A stretch of 64,000 nucleotides of DNA from Lentzea guizhouensis (GTDB lineage: Bacteria > Actinomycetota > Actinomycetes > Mycobacteriales > Pseudonocardiaceae). A program made the position numbers and the translations under genes. Shown here piece after piece: positions 43,166 through 52,667 of this stretch; the first letter of the stretch is position 1, and every line of letters begins with the position of its first letter. The stretch lies in NCBI RefSeq assembly GCF_001701025.1, contig NZ_CP016793.1:9734001-9798000 (forward strand), given 5' to 3'. The notes below the pieces were generated by a model that ran no database searches, had not been told where the DNA came from, and saw nothing but the letters and a program-made list of their open reading frames with translations.

Positions 43166-43187
43166 CACAGCGCACGCCGGTGCCCCC

Positions 43188-44483
43188 TCAGGGCCGCCCC
43201 AACGACGTGCACGTGAACCCCGCCCGCCGAATGACATCCGGATCCAGGATGTTCCGCGTGTCCACAACCACCGGCTGCCGGACGGTCTCAGCCAACCGAG
43301 CCCAGTCCAGCGAGCGGAAGTCCGGCCACTCGGTCAGCACCACAAGCGCGTCCACGTCCTTCGCCGCCTGATAAGCGTCGTCCACAACGGACACCGACCC
43401 CAGGTCCGTGCCCCCGGCCAGCGCCGGGTCGTACCCCACGAGCTCAGCTCCGGCCTGCTTCAGCAGCGCCGCCACCGCCAGCGCCGGCGAGTCGCGCAGG
43501 TCGTCCGTGCCCGCCTTGAACGTGAGCCCCAGCAGCCCGAGGCGGACGTGCGAGAGCGAGCCGCCGCGCTTGCCGGTGACGGCCAGGCGGACCTTCTCGA
43601 CCATCCGGGTGCGCTGGCGTTCGTTGGTGTCGATCGTGGCGCGCAGCAGGCGGAACTCGAAGTCGGCGGCGTCGGCGGCCTGGAGCATCGCGTGCGTGTC
43701 CTTGGGCAGGCACGAGCCGCCCCAGCCGGGGCCGGGCGAGAGGAACGACTGGCCGATGCGCTTGTCGTAGCCCATGCCCTCGGTGACGTCGGTGATGTTG
43801 GCGCCGAGCCGCTCGCACAGCTCCGCGACCGCGTTGACGTAGGAGAGCTTCATGGCCAGGAAGCAGTTCGCCGCGTACTTGACCAGCTCGGCCGAGGCCG
43901 CGTCGGTCAGCACAGTCGGTGCGCCCAGGCGGGCGTACAGGGCCGCCACGCGCTCGGCGGCGTCCTGCTGGTCGCAGCCGACGACGATGCGGTCCGGGTT
44001 CAGGAAGTCGTGCACGGCGGAGCCCTCGCGGAGGAACTCCGGGTTCGACACGACGGCCACGTCGTCGCGGCGCAACAGCTCCGCGGTGCGCACGGCGGTG
44101 CCCACGGGCACGGTCGACTTGTTCACGATCACGCAGCCCGACGGCAGCAGGTCGCGGGTCTCGTCCACAACGGACTCCACGGCCTGCAGGTCGGCGATGC
44201 CGCCCACGCCCATCGGCGTCGGCACGCAGAGGAACACGACCTCGGCGTCGGCGACCGCGGCCGACGCGCCGACGACGAACGAGAGCCTGCCCGAGGCCAG
44301 GCCGCCGCTCACCAGGTCAGCGAGGCCCGGTTCGAGGATGTCGACCTCGCCGCGCGAGAGCCGGTCGACCTTCGCCTCGTCGACGTCCGCGCACACCACG
44401 CGGTGCCCCAGTGACGCGAGACACGCGCCCGTGGTCAGGCCGACGTAGCCGGTGCCGACGACGGCGATCCTTCTGACGAACAT
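43188..44483 (-). CDS. UDP-glucose/GDP-mannose 6-dehydrogenase family enzyme
   Basis: A 431-residue NAD-dependent dehydrogenase that oxidises a nucleotide sugar to its uronic acid. The Rossmann turn is VVGTGYVGLTTGACLASLGH near residue 7, the catalytic Cys is in GPGWGGSCLPKDT near 258, and LGLTFKAGTDDLRDSPAL near 315 marks the C-terminal domain. UDP-glucose to UDP-glucuronate is the most likely reaction. ATG 44483 follows gggaga and overlaps the stop of the glycosyltransferase gene, so it is coupled to the exopolysaccharide genes. Confidence 0.92.
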   Translation of the reverse strand: MFVRRIAVVGTGYVGLTTGACLASLGHRVVCADVDEAKVDRLSRGEVDILEPGLADLVSGGLASGRLSFVVGASAAVADAEVVFLCVPTPMGVGGIADLQAVESVVDETRDLLPSGCVIVNKSTVPVGTAVRTAELLRRDDVAVVSNPEFLREGSAVHDFLNPDRIVVGCDQQDAAERVAALYARLGAPTVLTDAASAELVKYAANCFLAMKLSYVNAVAELCERLGANITDVTEGMGYDKRIGQSFLSPGPGWGGSCLPKDTHAMLQAADAADFEFRLLRATIDTNERQRTRMVEKVRLAVTGKRGGSLSHVRLGLLGLTFKAGTDDLRDSPALAVAALLKQAGAELVGYDPALAGGTDLGSVSVVDDAYQAAKDVDALVVLTEWPDFRSLDWARLAETVRQPVVVDTRNILDPDVIRRAGFTCTSLGRP

Positions 44484-45811
44484 CATTCTCCCGTTCGGTT
44501 CACGGCGAACGCGCGGAGAACGGCGTCGTCGCTCACGTCGATCATCTTGTTGCCCCACTGGTCGGTGCCGGCGGCCAGTTCAGGTCTACCGTCCGGGAAC
44601 GGTCCGCGCGACACAAATCCGGTGAGTCCGTCGAAGACCGAGACGTACGCCTCAGCCTGCGGGCGCCAGTCCAGCACGGCCTCGCAGCGGCGGCGGCCCT
44701 CGAAGCCGAGCCGCGCGCGCCGTTCCGCGTCGTCGAGCAGGTCGAGCAGCGACGTCGTGAACTTCTCCACGTCACCCGGCTCGACGTAGACGGCGCACTC
44801 ACCGGCCGAGACCACGGTCTCGGTCAGCCGGTAGGACAGCACCGGCAACGCGTAGGCCATGTACTCCATCGTCTTGTTCATGGTGGACACGTCGTTCAGC
44901 GGCGACAGCGGGTCCGGGCCGAGGCCCACGGCGGCCGTCGACAGGTAGCGGGTGATCTGCTCGGGACCGACCCGGCCGGTGAACTCGACGTACGGGTCGA
45001 GGCCCCACGCCGTGGACTGCTTCTTCAGGTCCTCCAGGCAGTCACCGAAGCCGAGCAGGGCGAAGCGGACATCGCTGCGGCCGTGGTCGAACACGACCCG
45101 CCGCGCGACCTCCAGCACGCCGTCCACACCGTCCTGCGGGCCCATGATGCCGAGGTAGGCCACCAGATGCTTGCCACCGCGGCGCAGCTCGTCCACGCCC
45201 TCGACCGGCCGCATGACCGTCGTGTCCGGGCCCGAGCGGACGACCGTGGTGTGCTCCACGGGCACGTCACCGCGCGTCCAGGCGATCTTCTGGTACGAGG
45301 TGTTGGTCGAGGTCACCCGGTTCGCCGTGCGGAACGTGCGGCGCTCCAGCCACTTCAAGACCCGGTACTGCAGCTTGCCCGCGAACCCGGCCGGCTCGCC
45401 GAAGCGGGACAGGAAGACCTCGGGGTTGAGGTCGTGGTGGTCGAAGACGAACTTCACGCCGCCGAGCCGCCACAGCAGCGCGAGCGCCCAGTAGGTGTCC
45501 GGCGGGTTGCACGCCTGCATCACGTCGAACGGCCGGCGCGCCCGCACCTTCACGCTCAGCAACGCGGTGCGCACCCAGCAGTACAGGAACTCCCAGGCGT
45601 AGCCCAGCGCGCCCTCGGCCTGCGGCGGCGTGGCGTACTTGTAGATGTGCACCCCGTCGAGCAGCTGGTATGCGGGGTCACCCGGTCCCTTGGGGCAGAT
45701 GACCGAGACCTCGTAGCCGGCCGCGGTCAGCGCACGGCACTCGAGCCACACCCGCCGATCCAGTGGCACCGGCAGGTTCTGCACGATGATCAACACGTGC
45801 GGTGCGCTCAC
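44483..45811 (-). CDS. Glycosyltransferase family 4 protein
   Basis: A 442-residue GT-B fold retaining glycosyltransferase. N-terminal VLIIVQNLPVPLDRRVWLECRAL is typical, and the donor site shows VAYLGIMGPQDGVDGVL and MAYALPVLSYRLTETVVSAGECA...VEPGD, with the E-x7-E-like pair in weaker form. It adds a sugar from a nucleotide donor to a lipid-linked glycan at the membrane. Coupled to the UDP-sugar dehydrogenase; perhaps its uronic acid product is the donor. Donor and acceptor cannot be told from sequence. Confidence 0.9.
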   Translation of the reverse strand: MSAPHVLIIVQNLPVPLDRRVWLECRALTAAGYEVSVICPKGPGDPAYQLLDGVHIYKYATPPQAEGALGYAWEFLYCWVRTALLSVKVRARRPFDVMQACNPPDTYWALALLWRLGGVKFVFDHHDLNPEVFLSRFGEPAGFAGKLQYRVLKWLERRTFRTANRVTSTNTSYQKIAWTRGDVPVEHTTVVRSGPDTTVMRPVEGVDELRRGGKHLVAYLGIMGPQDGVDGVLEVARRVVFDHGRSDVRFALLGFGDCLEDLKKQSTAWGLDPYVEFTGRVGPEQITRYLSTAAVGLGPDPLSPLNDVSTMNKTMEYMAYALPVLSYRLTETVVSAGECAVYVEPGDVEKFTTSLLDLLDDAERRARLGFEGRRRCEAVLDWRPQAEAYVSVFDGLTGFVSRGPFPDGRPELAAGTDQWGNKMIDVSDDAVLRAFAVNRTGE

Positions 45812-45876
45812 AGCTAAGACCTCTCACCGGGGAACCGGGCCAACGCTCACTAAGTCGTTCCACCAACGGGTGTGCG

Positions 45877-46704
45877 TTACCTCGTGGTGCGGTCGCTCGA
45901 CCACTCGGCGGTCACGCCGGTGAGCCGGCGCCAGCGGGCGAGCACCTTCTCCACGGCGAGCACCGCGAGGAAGCACACCGCGTCCGGCCGCGTCACCTCA
46001 CGCGACCGGACCAACGCGCGCAGCTGTCCCAGCGCGAGCGGCGGTTCGTGCCCGGTGACGCCGAGTGCGTCCAGCTGCTGGTTGCCCAGCCGGACGCGGG
46101 CCCGGCGGCGGACCAGCGCGGACATCGTCCTGGCCGGCCGCACGACCGCGCGCGCCGAGGGGACGGTGCTCTTCTCCCCCAACGAGAACCTGCGCTGGAC
46201 GTAGCCGTCGTCGTTGACTATCGCGGGCATGGGAAAGATCCGGGCGTGGCCGCGTTCGGTCACCATGTACGCGCCCGTGCCCGACAGGCCGCGGCGCTGC
46301 GCGAGCAGCCGCGCGATCGTGCGGTGGAACCCCGCCGCGACCCGCGAGCAGCCGGTCAGGTCGAGCTCCGGCACCGGCGCGCAGGCCAGCAGCGTGTCGT
46401 CGGCGGTGAGCTCGGACACCATGGCGCGCAACGACTCCGCCGTCAGGTCCACGTCCGCGTCCAGGTACACCCGCGGGAACGTGGCGCACACCTCGTCACC
46501 CAGCGCGAGCGCGTGCACCTTCCCCGGCACCGGCGTCTCCACGACCTTCACGCCCGCCGCACGGGCGACCTCGGCGGTGGCGTCGGTGCACGCGTTGGCC
46601 ACGACGACGACGTCGAAGTCGGGGCCCAGCAAGGACAGGCACCGTGCGATGCCGCGTTCCTCGTTGTGCGCCGGGATCACCACACCGGCGACCGGCGGCG
46701 TCAT
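45877..46704 (-). CDS. Glycosyltransferase family 2 protein
   Basis: A 275-residue GT-A fold protein. The nucleotide-sugar site is AGVVIPAHNEERGIARCLS at residues 6-24, and the metal-binding DxD is YLDADVDLT near 83. The C-terminal part contains a hydrophobic region with AYMVTERGHARIFP. It overlaps the next upstream glycosyltransferase by four bases (ATGA-like), so both are coupled. Part of the exopolysaccharide locus; the long open frame upstream of 46704 is antisense noise. Confidence 0.88.
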   Translation of the reverse strand: MTPPVAGVVIPAHNEERGIARCLSLLGPDFDVVVVANACTDATAEVARAAGVKVVETPVPGKVHALALGDEVCATFPRVYLDADVDLTAESLRAMVSELTADDTLLACAPVPELDLTGCSRVAAGFHRTIARLLAQRRGLSGTGAYMVTERGHARIFPMPAIVNDDGYVQRRFSLGEKSTVPSARAVVRPARTMSALVRRRARVRLGNQQLDALGVTGHEPPLALGQLRALVRSREVTRPDAVCFLAVLAVEKVLARWRRLTGVTAEWSSDRTTR

Positions 46705-47651
46705 GCGGACCTCATCGCGTCGGGCCTGGCACCCCAGCCGCCGGCCCATTCCGCCCGCCGGCGCCACACCTCGCTCCAGCGCGGTCCCTTGCGCAGCAAC
46801 CGTTCGGCCAGCGCCCGCAGCGCGACACCGGCCCGCAGCGCGAAGAGCCCGTAGCGCCGCTGCTTCACGTGGCCCTGCACGACCGTCGCCCGTCCGGTGA
46901 GCACCAGCACGTCGCGGTTCACCCGGTGCGTCGAGGAGGCGCCCACGGCGTGCTCGAACTCCGCCGCCGGGGCGATGCACGGCGAGAAGCCCAGCGCGGC
47001 CGCACGCAGGCAGAGGTCCTGGTCCTCGCCGTAGATGAGGTAGGTCTCGTCGAACCCGCCGAGCCGTTCCCAGGTCTCGCGGGAGATCAGCAGGAACCCG
47101 CCGCTGATGACGTCGACCGGTCGCTGGTCGTCGCGCTGCCAGCCGCCGAGCGACTCGGGGTCGAAGAACGCGGAGCCGCGGAAGACGCTGGACAGGCCGA
47201 GCATGCTGCTCGTCAGGCTCCACGCCGTGATGCGGCCGAAGCAGCTGCGCGGGTCCAGCTCACCGTCCGGTGTGACGCACCGTCCGCCGACGATGCCCGT
47301 GCGTGGCCGCGCGCGCAGCACCGCCAGTGCCGCGTCGATGGCGCCGGGCCTCGGGTGCGCGTCCGGGTTGAGCAACAGGAAGTAGTCGCCCCTGGCGCGT
47401 TTCGCCGTGCGGTTGACCGCGAAGCCGAAGCCGGTGTTGCGGTTCATGCGTTCGACCGCGCCGGTGCCCAGCAACCGCTCGGCCACCTCGGCCGCGCCGT
47501 CCGCGGAACCGTTGTCCGTCACCAGGACCTCGAACGGGTCCGACGGCGCGGCAGACCCCTGCAGCGAGCGCAACGTGGCTTCGAGGTGGTCGGCGGCGTT
47601 GTAGGACACCATCAAGATCGACAGACTCACCAGGTCGGAGCCACTCGTCAT
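46701..47651 (-). CDS. Glycosyltransferase family 2 protein, rhamnosyltransferase-like
   Basis: A 316-residue GT-A enzyme of the WbbL/rhamnosyltransferase kind. SLSILMVSYNAADHLEATLRSL begins the domain, followed by TDNGSADG, NTGFGFAVN, the D-x-D-like LLLNPDAHP near residue 95, and GEDQDLCLRAAALG near 205, the ED motif for acceptor activation. It likely adds rhamnose or a similar sugar. Divergent from the deacetylase gene with only 44 bases between, so the two operons may share a promoter region. Confidence 0.9.
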   Translation of the reverse strand: MTSGSDLVSLSILMVSYNAADHLEATLRSLQGSAAPSDPFEVLVTDNGSADGAAEVAERLLGTGAVERMNRNTGFGFAVNRTAKRARGDYFLLLNPDAHPRPGAIDAALAVLRARPRTGIVGGRCVTPDGELDPRSCFGRITAWSLTSSMLGLSSVFRGSAFFDPESLGGWQRDDQRPVDVISGGFLLISRETWERLGGFDETYLIYGEDQDLCLRAAALGFSPCIAPAAEFEHAVGASSTHRVNRDVLVLTGRATVVQGHVKQRRYGLFALRAGVALRALAERLLRKGPRWSEVWRRRAEWAGGWGARPDAMRSA

Positions 47652-47695
47652 GTCATCTGGATCGAGGACCCCCTTGGTGTCGTTACAGTGACGGC

Positions 47696-48412
47696 ATGAT
47701 CCGTCGCCTCGCCCGGCGCGCCGTCCTGCCGCTCACTGCTCCGATCGGATCAGTGCGGCAGGTCTCTTCGCAGCAACCGCACGTGGTGCTGACCTATGAC
47801 GACGGGCCACAGCCGGGCGCGACCGAACGGGTGCTGGAGTCCTTGGCGGACTCCGGTTGCACGGCAACGTTCTTCGTGCTCGTGAACCGTGCGCGCAAGC
47901 ACCCGGCGTTGCTGCGCGAGGTGCAGGCGGCCGGCCACGAGATCGCGCTGCACGGCGTCGACCACGTGCGTCTCACCACACTCGCTCCACAGCAGGTGCG
48001 CCTCCGCACGGCGGACGGCAAACACCGCCTGGAGGACCTGCTGGGCACCGAGGTGCACTGGTTCCGTCCCCCTTATGGCGCACAGAAGCCGTCGACCTAC
48101 GCGGCGATCCGGGCCGCCGGCATGGAGTCGGTGGTGTGGGACGTGGCGGCGTTCGACTGGGAGGAGCGCCCGGCGGCCGTGCTCGCCGAACGGACGCTCG
48201 CGGAGGTCCACAGTGGATCGGTCGTGCTGATGCACGACGGGTACGCGGGACCGGAGGACGGGGTCGACGACGGGCCGGCGCCGACGTTCGACCGGGGTGA
48301 GCTCGCCCGGCTGGTCTGCGCGGGCCTGGCCGAGCGAGGGCTGACCGGCGTGTCGCTGCGGGACGCGCTCGCGCACGGCAAGACGGTGAAGCGGGCCTGG
48401 TTCCGGGCCTGA
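47696..48412 (+). CDS. Polysaccharide deacetylase (CE4)
   Basis: A 238-residue CE4/NodB-fold protein. The catalytic Asp-Asp is in LTYDDGP near residue 33, the metal His pair is in ALHGVDHVRL near 83, RPPYGAQ near 124 is motif 3, and VLMHDGY near 177 closes the site. It removes N- or O-acetyl groups from a polysaccharide. There is no clear signal peptide; the N-terminus is basic and weakly hydrophobic (RRLARRAVLPLTAP), so it may be membrane-attached. Faces opposite to the surrounding glycosyltransferases. Confidence 0.9.
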   Translation: MIRRLARRAVLPLTAPIGSVRQVSSQQPHVVLTYDDGPQPGATERVLESLADSGCTATFFVLVNRARKHPALLREVQAAGHEIALHGVDHVRLTTLAPQQVRLRTADGKHRLEDLLGTEVHWFRPPYGAQKPSTYAAIRAAGMESVVWDVAAFDWEERPAAVLAERTLAEVHSGSVVLMHDGYAGPEDGVDDGPAPTFDRGELARLVCAGLAERGLTGVSLRDALAHGKTVKRAWFRA

Positions 48413-48416
48413 CAGC

Positions 48417-49394
48417 TCAGTGCACGGGGACCGGTGAGGCCGCCGAAGTGATCAGCACCTGCGGTGCCGAAGTCCCGTCCGCGGGCACCTTGTAGATCGA
48501 CGAGCGCTTCTCGTCGCCGTTCGTCGCGGCGTAGACGAGAGTGCCGTCGTCCAGCCACGCGGCCTGGTCGTCAACGCCGGTCGTGCCCTCGATGACGGTC
48601 TCGCTTCCGGTGCCCAGGTCCGTCACCGCGAGCCGCCACGGCCCGGTGCGCGAGGTGCGCTTCTTGTAGGCCACCTTGGTGCCGTCGGGTGAGAGCGACG
48701 GGCATTCCGCGGTCTGCCGGACGTCGGCCATCGTGCGCGTGACCAGATCGCCCTTCATCAGCCAGGTCCGCCCGGCGGTGGCCATCGTCGCGTAGAACGT
48801 GCGGTCGTCCTTGGCGACCGTGACGCCCCAGTAGTTGATGTCCGCGGCGGTCATGACCTGGCCACCGACGGTCGAGCTGAACGTCTCCAGCGACTCGACG
48901 AGCGTGCCGGTGTTCAGGTCCAGCACGCCGGTCCGCGTGGAGAACCCGCCCGGCACGGAATAGGAGTCACCGGTGACGAACGTCGTCCACGAGATGACCT
49001 TGCCGGACTGCGAGACCCGCGCCCTGCTCGGCGTGCCGGGCAACGCGACCGTGCGGACCACCTGGTTCTGGGCGTCGAGCACGGCGGCCTCGTACGAGGG
49101 CCCGATGCCGGCGAGCCGCAGGCACACGGTGGTTCCGGCGGCCACGTAGACCCGCTGGCACTTCAGTGCGGTCGGGGTGCGCTTGCCGGGCTCGTCCAGC
49201 GCCACCTGCTCGACCTGGCCCTGGTAGCTCTCCAGGTCGACGAACAGCAGCCCGCCTCGTTCCGGCGGTGTCGCGGTGGCCTGGGCCGAGTCGCGCTGGG
49301 CCACGGTCCAGGCGACGAAGCCACCGCCGCCGAGCAGGACGAGCACGATGGCCGTGATGCCGGCCGCGACGCGGTGGCGGGCGAGCACGTTCAC
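48417..49394 (-). CDS. Membrane-anchored beta-propeller (TolB-like) protein
   Basis: A 325-residue protein. GTG 49394 leads into an N-terminal membrane anchor (VAAGITAIVLVLLGGGGFVAW) followed by an extracytoplasmic domain of repeated strands: SLSPDGTKVAYKKRTSRTG, AAWLDDGTLVYAATNGDEKRS, which match TolB-like propeller blades. It should bind a protein or glycan outside the membrane. The start overlaps the MFS stop (GTGA), so the two are coupled; the pair is convergent with the deacetylase. No enzymatic residues. Confidence 0.78.
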   Translation of the reverse strand: MNVLARHRVAAGITAIVLVLLGGGGFVAWTVAQRDSAQATATPPERGGLLFVDLESYQGQVEQVALDEPGKRTPTALKCQRVYVAAGTTVCLRLAGIGPSYEAAVLDAQNQVVRTVALPGTPSRARVSQSGKVISWTTFVTGDSYSVPGGFSTRTGVLDLNTGTLVESLETFSSTVGGQVMTAADINYWGVTVAKDDRTFYATMATAGRTWLMKGDLVTRTMADVRQTAECPSLSPDGTKVAYKKRTSRTGPWRLAVTDLGTGSETVIEGTTGVDDQAAWLDDGTLVYAATNGDEKRSSIYKVPADGTSAPQVLITSAASPVPVH

Positions 49395-50644
49395 GCCGGC
49401 ACCTCCGTGCGACCGCGGACGGTGAGGGCCAGCGCGGCCACCAGCGCGACGACGAGCGCGACGGCGGCGACCAGCACGGCCCAGCGCATCTCCAGGAAGG
49501 TCAACAACACTCCGAAGAGGACGGACGACAGCAGCCGGGCGATGGCCTGGCCGGTCTGCAGGATCGCGAGCCCGCTGGCTCTGATCGACTCGGGCACCAG
49601 CTCCGCTCCGTGCGCCATCAGCACACCGTCGGTAGCCGCGTAGAAGAGGCCGTGCAGCACCAGGACCAGGCACACGACCGGAATGCCGCGCCCGCCGAGG
49701 ACGAGCAGCGTGTACACGCCCAGCAACGCCACGTGCCCGACGGCGAACATCCGCCAGCGCCCGACCCTGTCCGCCACCCGGCCCAGCGGCAGCGCGGCGA
49801 GCAGGAACACGAGCGCGGTGCCCAGCGGCAGCAACGGCAGCAGGCTCGTCGGCACCCCGGCGGTCTTCTGCAGCACCACGAAGATGAACGCGTCGCTGAT
49901 CGTGGCGAACCCGAGCACGGTGGCCGCGAGCGTGGCGCCGCGGAACTTCCTCGCGCGCAACAGGTGCAGACCATCACGCCACCTGATCTTCGGCCGCGGG
50001 GCGGCGACGGCCGTGCGCGGCGGGCCGGGCACGAACGTGACCAGCACGATCACCCCGAGCAGCGCGAAGCAGAAGCTCACGCCGAACACCAGGCTGGGAT
50101 CGGCGCCGAGCTGGATCATGATGAGGAACGTGACCAGCGGCCCGAGCATCGCGCCGAACGTGTCCATCGCCCGGTGCAGGCCGAACGCCCTGCCCAGCCC
50201 GGAGCTCGGCGTGGCCAGCGAGATCAGCGCGTCGCGCGGCGCCGTGCGCAGGCCCTTGCCCGCCCGGTCCGTGGCCACGACGGCACCGATCGCGGCCGTC
50301 GACGCGCCGGCGAACGGGAAGAGCAGTTTGGACAGTGCCGAGATCCCGTACCCCGCCAGTGCCACCGCGCGGTACTTGCCCAGGCGGTCACCCAGGTGGC
50401 CGCCCACCAGCCGGAGAAGAACGGTGGCACCGCTGTACAAACCGTCGAGCAGTCCGAACTGGACATATCCGAGCTGCAGGACGTAGAGCACGTAAACCGG
50501 CATGAACGCGGTGACCATCTCCGCGGACACGTCGGTGAGAAGGCTCACAGTGCCCAGGGCGACGACCGTGCCGGGCACCTTCCCGGTGACCCCGGTACCG
50601 CCGGTCGCCTCGACCGGCTTGGTGCGCGCGGAGGCCAGGTACAT
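49391..50644 (-). CDS. MFS transporter
   Basis: A 417-residue major facilitator with 12 membrane helices. The loop 2-3 signature is LVGGHLGDRLGKYRAVALAGY near residue 78, and the repeated loop 8-9 form is LPLGRVADRVGRWRMFAVG near 300. TDRAGKGLRTAPRDALIS near 125 is a long conserved motif of the MFS group annotated as multidrug exporters or transporters of unknown ligands. In the exopolysaccharide locus it might export a precursor or sugar, but that is only context. Coupled to the propeller gene. Confidence 0.88.
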   Translation of the reverse strand: MYLASARTKPVEATGGTGVTGKVPGTVVALGTVSLLTDVSAEMVTAFMPVYVLYVLQLGYVQFGLLDGLYSGATVLLRLVGGHLGDRLGKYRAVALAGYGISALSKLLFPFAGASTAAIGAVVATDRAGKGLRTAPRDALISLATPSSGLGRAFGLHRAMDTFGAMLGPLVTFLIMIQLGADPSLVFGVSFCFALLGVIVLVTFVPGPPRTAVAAPRPKIRWRDGLHLLRARKFRGATLAATVLGFATISDAFIFVVLQKTAGVPTSLLPLLPLGTALVFLLAALPLGRVADRVGRWRMFAVGHVALLGVYTLLVLGGRGIPVVCLVLVLHGLFYAATDGVLMAHGAELVPESIRASGLAILQTGQAIARLLSSVLFGVLLTFLEMRWAVLVAAVALVVALVAALALTVRGRTEVPA

Positions 50645-50670
50645 CGAGCGTCTCTCCTCCGCTGCGGGGC

Positions 50671-51804
50671 CTAGGTGCGGACCACCTGCCTCGCGACCGC
50701 GACAACCTCGTCAGCTGCGCGTTCCCACGAGTAGTGCCCGCGAACGGCAGCCGCGTCGGCGGCCGTTCGAGTGAACACGGTGTCGTCCGCGAGCAGGCGT
50801 GCGATAGCGCCAGCCAGCTCTGATGGGTCATCGGTCGCTACCAGAGCACCGTTACGGCCGTGTTCCACGATCTCCGGCATGGCGAAGGCCTTGCGGGCCA
50901 CGCACGGCAGGCCGCGGGCCAACGCCTCGACCAGCGCGATGCCGAAGCCTTCGAAGCGTGACGGCATGACGAACACGTCGTGGTCGTCGTAGATGCCGGC
51001 CATCGCGTCGATGGGCTGGCGGCCGAGGAACGTCACGCCCGGCGGGACCTCCCCCGGCACCGGCCACTCGGCCGGGCCGACCACGGTGAGGGTGATCGCG
51101 GGGTCGACCTCGGCCCGCAGCTGCGCGACCGCGGCGAGGACCTGCGGGCCGTTCTTGGTGAAGAAGTCCTTGCCGACCAGCAGAAGCCGCCGCCGTGGTC
51201 CGTCGATCCGGCGCTGCCGCACCTCGGCGGGCACCTCCTGGCCGGTCCACGCGGCCGACGCGCCGGGGTTCACGACGTGCACGCGTTCACGCGGCACACC
51301 CGAGACGTTCACCAGGTGGTCGGCGAACCACCGGCTCATCGCCACGACACCGGAAGCGCGTTCGTACATCCCGCGCTGGCGGTCCCGAAGGCGTTCCAGG
51401 GCACTCCGGTCGAGCGACGGGAAATGGACAAGCCGCCCATTTTCGTCCATGTGCTCGAACAACACGTCGTAGCTGAGGTCCTGCAGGATCAGGAACGGCG
51501 CGCTGACAGGTGCCAGGTCCTGGATCTGCAGCACGACGTCGCACGGGTTCGCGCGCAGGCTGCGGTCCAGGCTCACCTCCCCGTACCGGCGTGCGAGCCT
51601 GGAGTGCTTCCACATCGACACCCAGCGGCCCTCGACCCGGCGCGCGTTGGCGGCCTTGAGCGCCGTGCGGACCGCGCTGGGGTAGATCAATCCGACGTCG
51701 ACGACCTCGATACGCTCACGCAAGGCGTTTCTGAGGTTCCACGGCGTGTGCGACCACGTCCCTTCCGGACGCGGGTCCCACGCGCAGGCGAATCCGAGGC
51801 GCAT
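50671..51804 (-). CDS. Glycosyltransferase family 4 protein
   Basis: A 377-residue GT-B enzyme. The C-terminal donor domain is clear: LLLVGKDFFTKNGPQVLAAV near residue 197, FLGRQPIDAMAGIYDDHDVFVMPSRFEGFGIALVEALARGLPCVA near 255-300, which includes the E-x7-E pair of retaining GT4 enzymes. Start ATG 51804; an ATG nine bases further upstream is possible. Faces away from the chain-length gene, with 88 bases between the two starts. Confidence 0.9.
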   Translation of the reverse strand: MRLGFACAWDPRPEGTWSHTPWNLRNALRERIEVVDVGLIYPSAVRTALKAANARRVEGRWVSMWKHSRLARRYGEVSLDRSLRANPCDVVLQIQDLAPVSAPFLILQDLSYDVLFEHMDENGRLVHFPSLDRSALERLRDRQRGMYERASGVVAMSRWFADHLVNVSGVPRERVHVVNPGASAAWTGQEVPAEVRQRRIDGPRRRLLLVGKDFFTKNGPQVLAAVAQLRAEVDPAITLTVVGPAEWPVPGEVPPGVTFLGRQPIDAMAGIYDDHDVFVMPSRFEGFGIALVEALARGLPCVARKAFAMPEIVEHGRNGALVATDDPSELAGAIARLLADDTVFTRTAADAAAVRGHYSWERAADEVVAVARQVVRT

Positions 51805-51892
51805 GGGGCACACGATAGCCGCGGGTAACGGGGAGCCCGGGCCACGCGATTACCGTTTCGTACAGGCGACTGCCCCGCGACTTGAGGTGAGC

Positions 51893-52663
51893 ATGGATTT
51901 CTGGAAGACCATCAAGGTCCTCCTCCGCCGGTGGTACGTCGCTCTGCCCGTGCTGTTGCTGTCCCTCGGTGGAGCCGGCGTCGTGTTCGCATCGGTGCCG
52001 CCGGAGTACGAGTCGACCGGCACGGACCTGCTGACGGTGCCCAAGGCGGGCGCCACGCTCGACCCGTCGAAGCCGTCCGGGATCATCAACCCGCTGCTGG
52101 CGTTCGACGCGAGCCTCACGACCACCGCGCAGCTGCTGACCCAGGTCCTGCTCGACCCGGCCGTCTACGCGCAGCTGACCCAGAACAACCCGAACATCGA
52201 GTGCGAGGCGGGCGACGGCGGCCTGCGCGGCCCGTTCGTCCAGGTGGTCTGCAAGGCCCCGACGCCGGAGGCCGCCCGCGCCACCGTTGACAACGCGTTC
52301 AAGCGGCTGAGCCAGGAACTCGTTGAGCGGCAACGCAAACTCGGCGCGCCGGAGTCGACGTTCATCAACGTCGAGACCGTCGTCGCACCGACCGAGGCCG
52401 CCCAGCTCGTCGGCGGCAAGCTGCGGGCGGCGGGCGCGGCACTCGCGCTGGGCCTCGCGGCGAGTCTCACGTCGGCGTACATGATCGAGAGCTTCATGCT
52501 GCGCCGCAAGAAGCCCGAGGTCCGCAGGCCGGACGCGAAGAAGCCGGACGAGCCGAAGTGGCCGTCCGACGAGGGTGAGCGCCGCGCGACACCGGCCGCG
52601 CCCCAGCACCACAAGATGTCCAACGAGGCGAACCCGACGGTGCGCATCGCCCGGCCGGGCTGA
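51893..52663 (+). CDS. Wzz-like chain-length / export accessory protein
   Basis: A 256-residue bitopic membrane protein with helices at residues 11-33 (WYVALPVLLLSLGGAGVVFASV) and about 181-203, and an external domain between them, plus a charged cytoplasmic tail of about 50 residues (RRKKPEVRRPDAKKP). This is the Wzz/polysaccharide co-polymerase topology controlling chain length or helping export. No BY-kinase domain or tyrosine cluster is attached, and none is encoded nearby. Followed after four bases by the polymerase/ligase gene. Confidence 0.75.
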   Translation: MDFWKTIKVLLRRWYVALPVLLLSLGGAGVVFASVPPEYESTGTDLLTVPKAGATLDPSKPSGIINPLLAFDASLTTTAQLLTQVLLDPAVYAQLTQNNPNIECEAGDGGLRGPFVQVVCKAPTPEAARATVDNAFKRLSQELVERQRKLGAPESTFINVETVVAPTEAAQLVGGKLRAAGAALALGLAASLTSAYMIESFMLRRKKPEVRRPDAKKPDEPKWPSDEGERRATPAAPQHHKMSNEANPTVRIARPG

Positions 52664-52667
52664 GCCG

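Larger units (their letters stand above)
42796..43187. other. Gene-free interval with nested palindrome
   Basis: About 390 bases between two convergent genes with no supported gene. It holds, in order, a 17-base direct repeat pair (42824-42840 and 42850-42866, one difference), the large nested palindrome (42884-43025) and two small hairpins (43125-43165). Confidence 0.7.

Noticed and set aside
43087..43371. Small plus-strand frame near the end of the UDP-sugar dehydrogenase gene
   Set aside because: Composed of hairpin DNA and antisense of the dehydrogenase C-terminus; no ribosome site.
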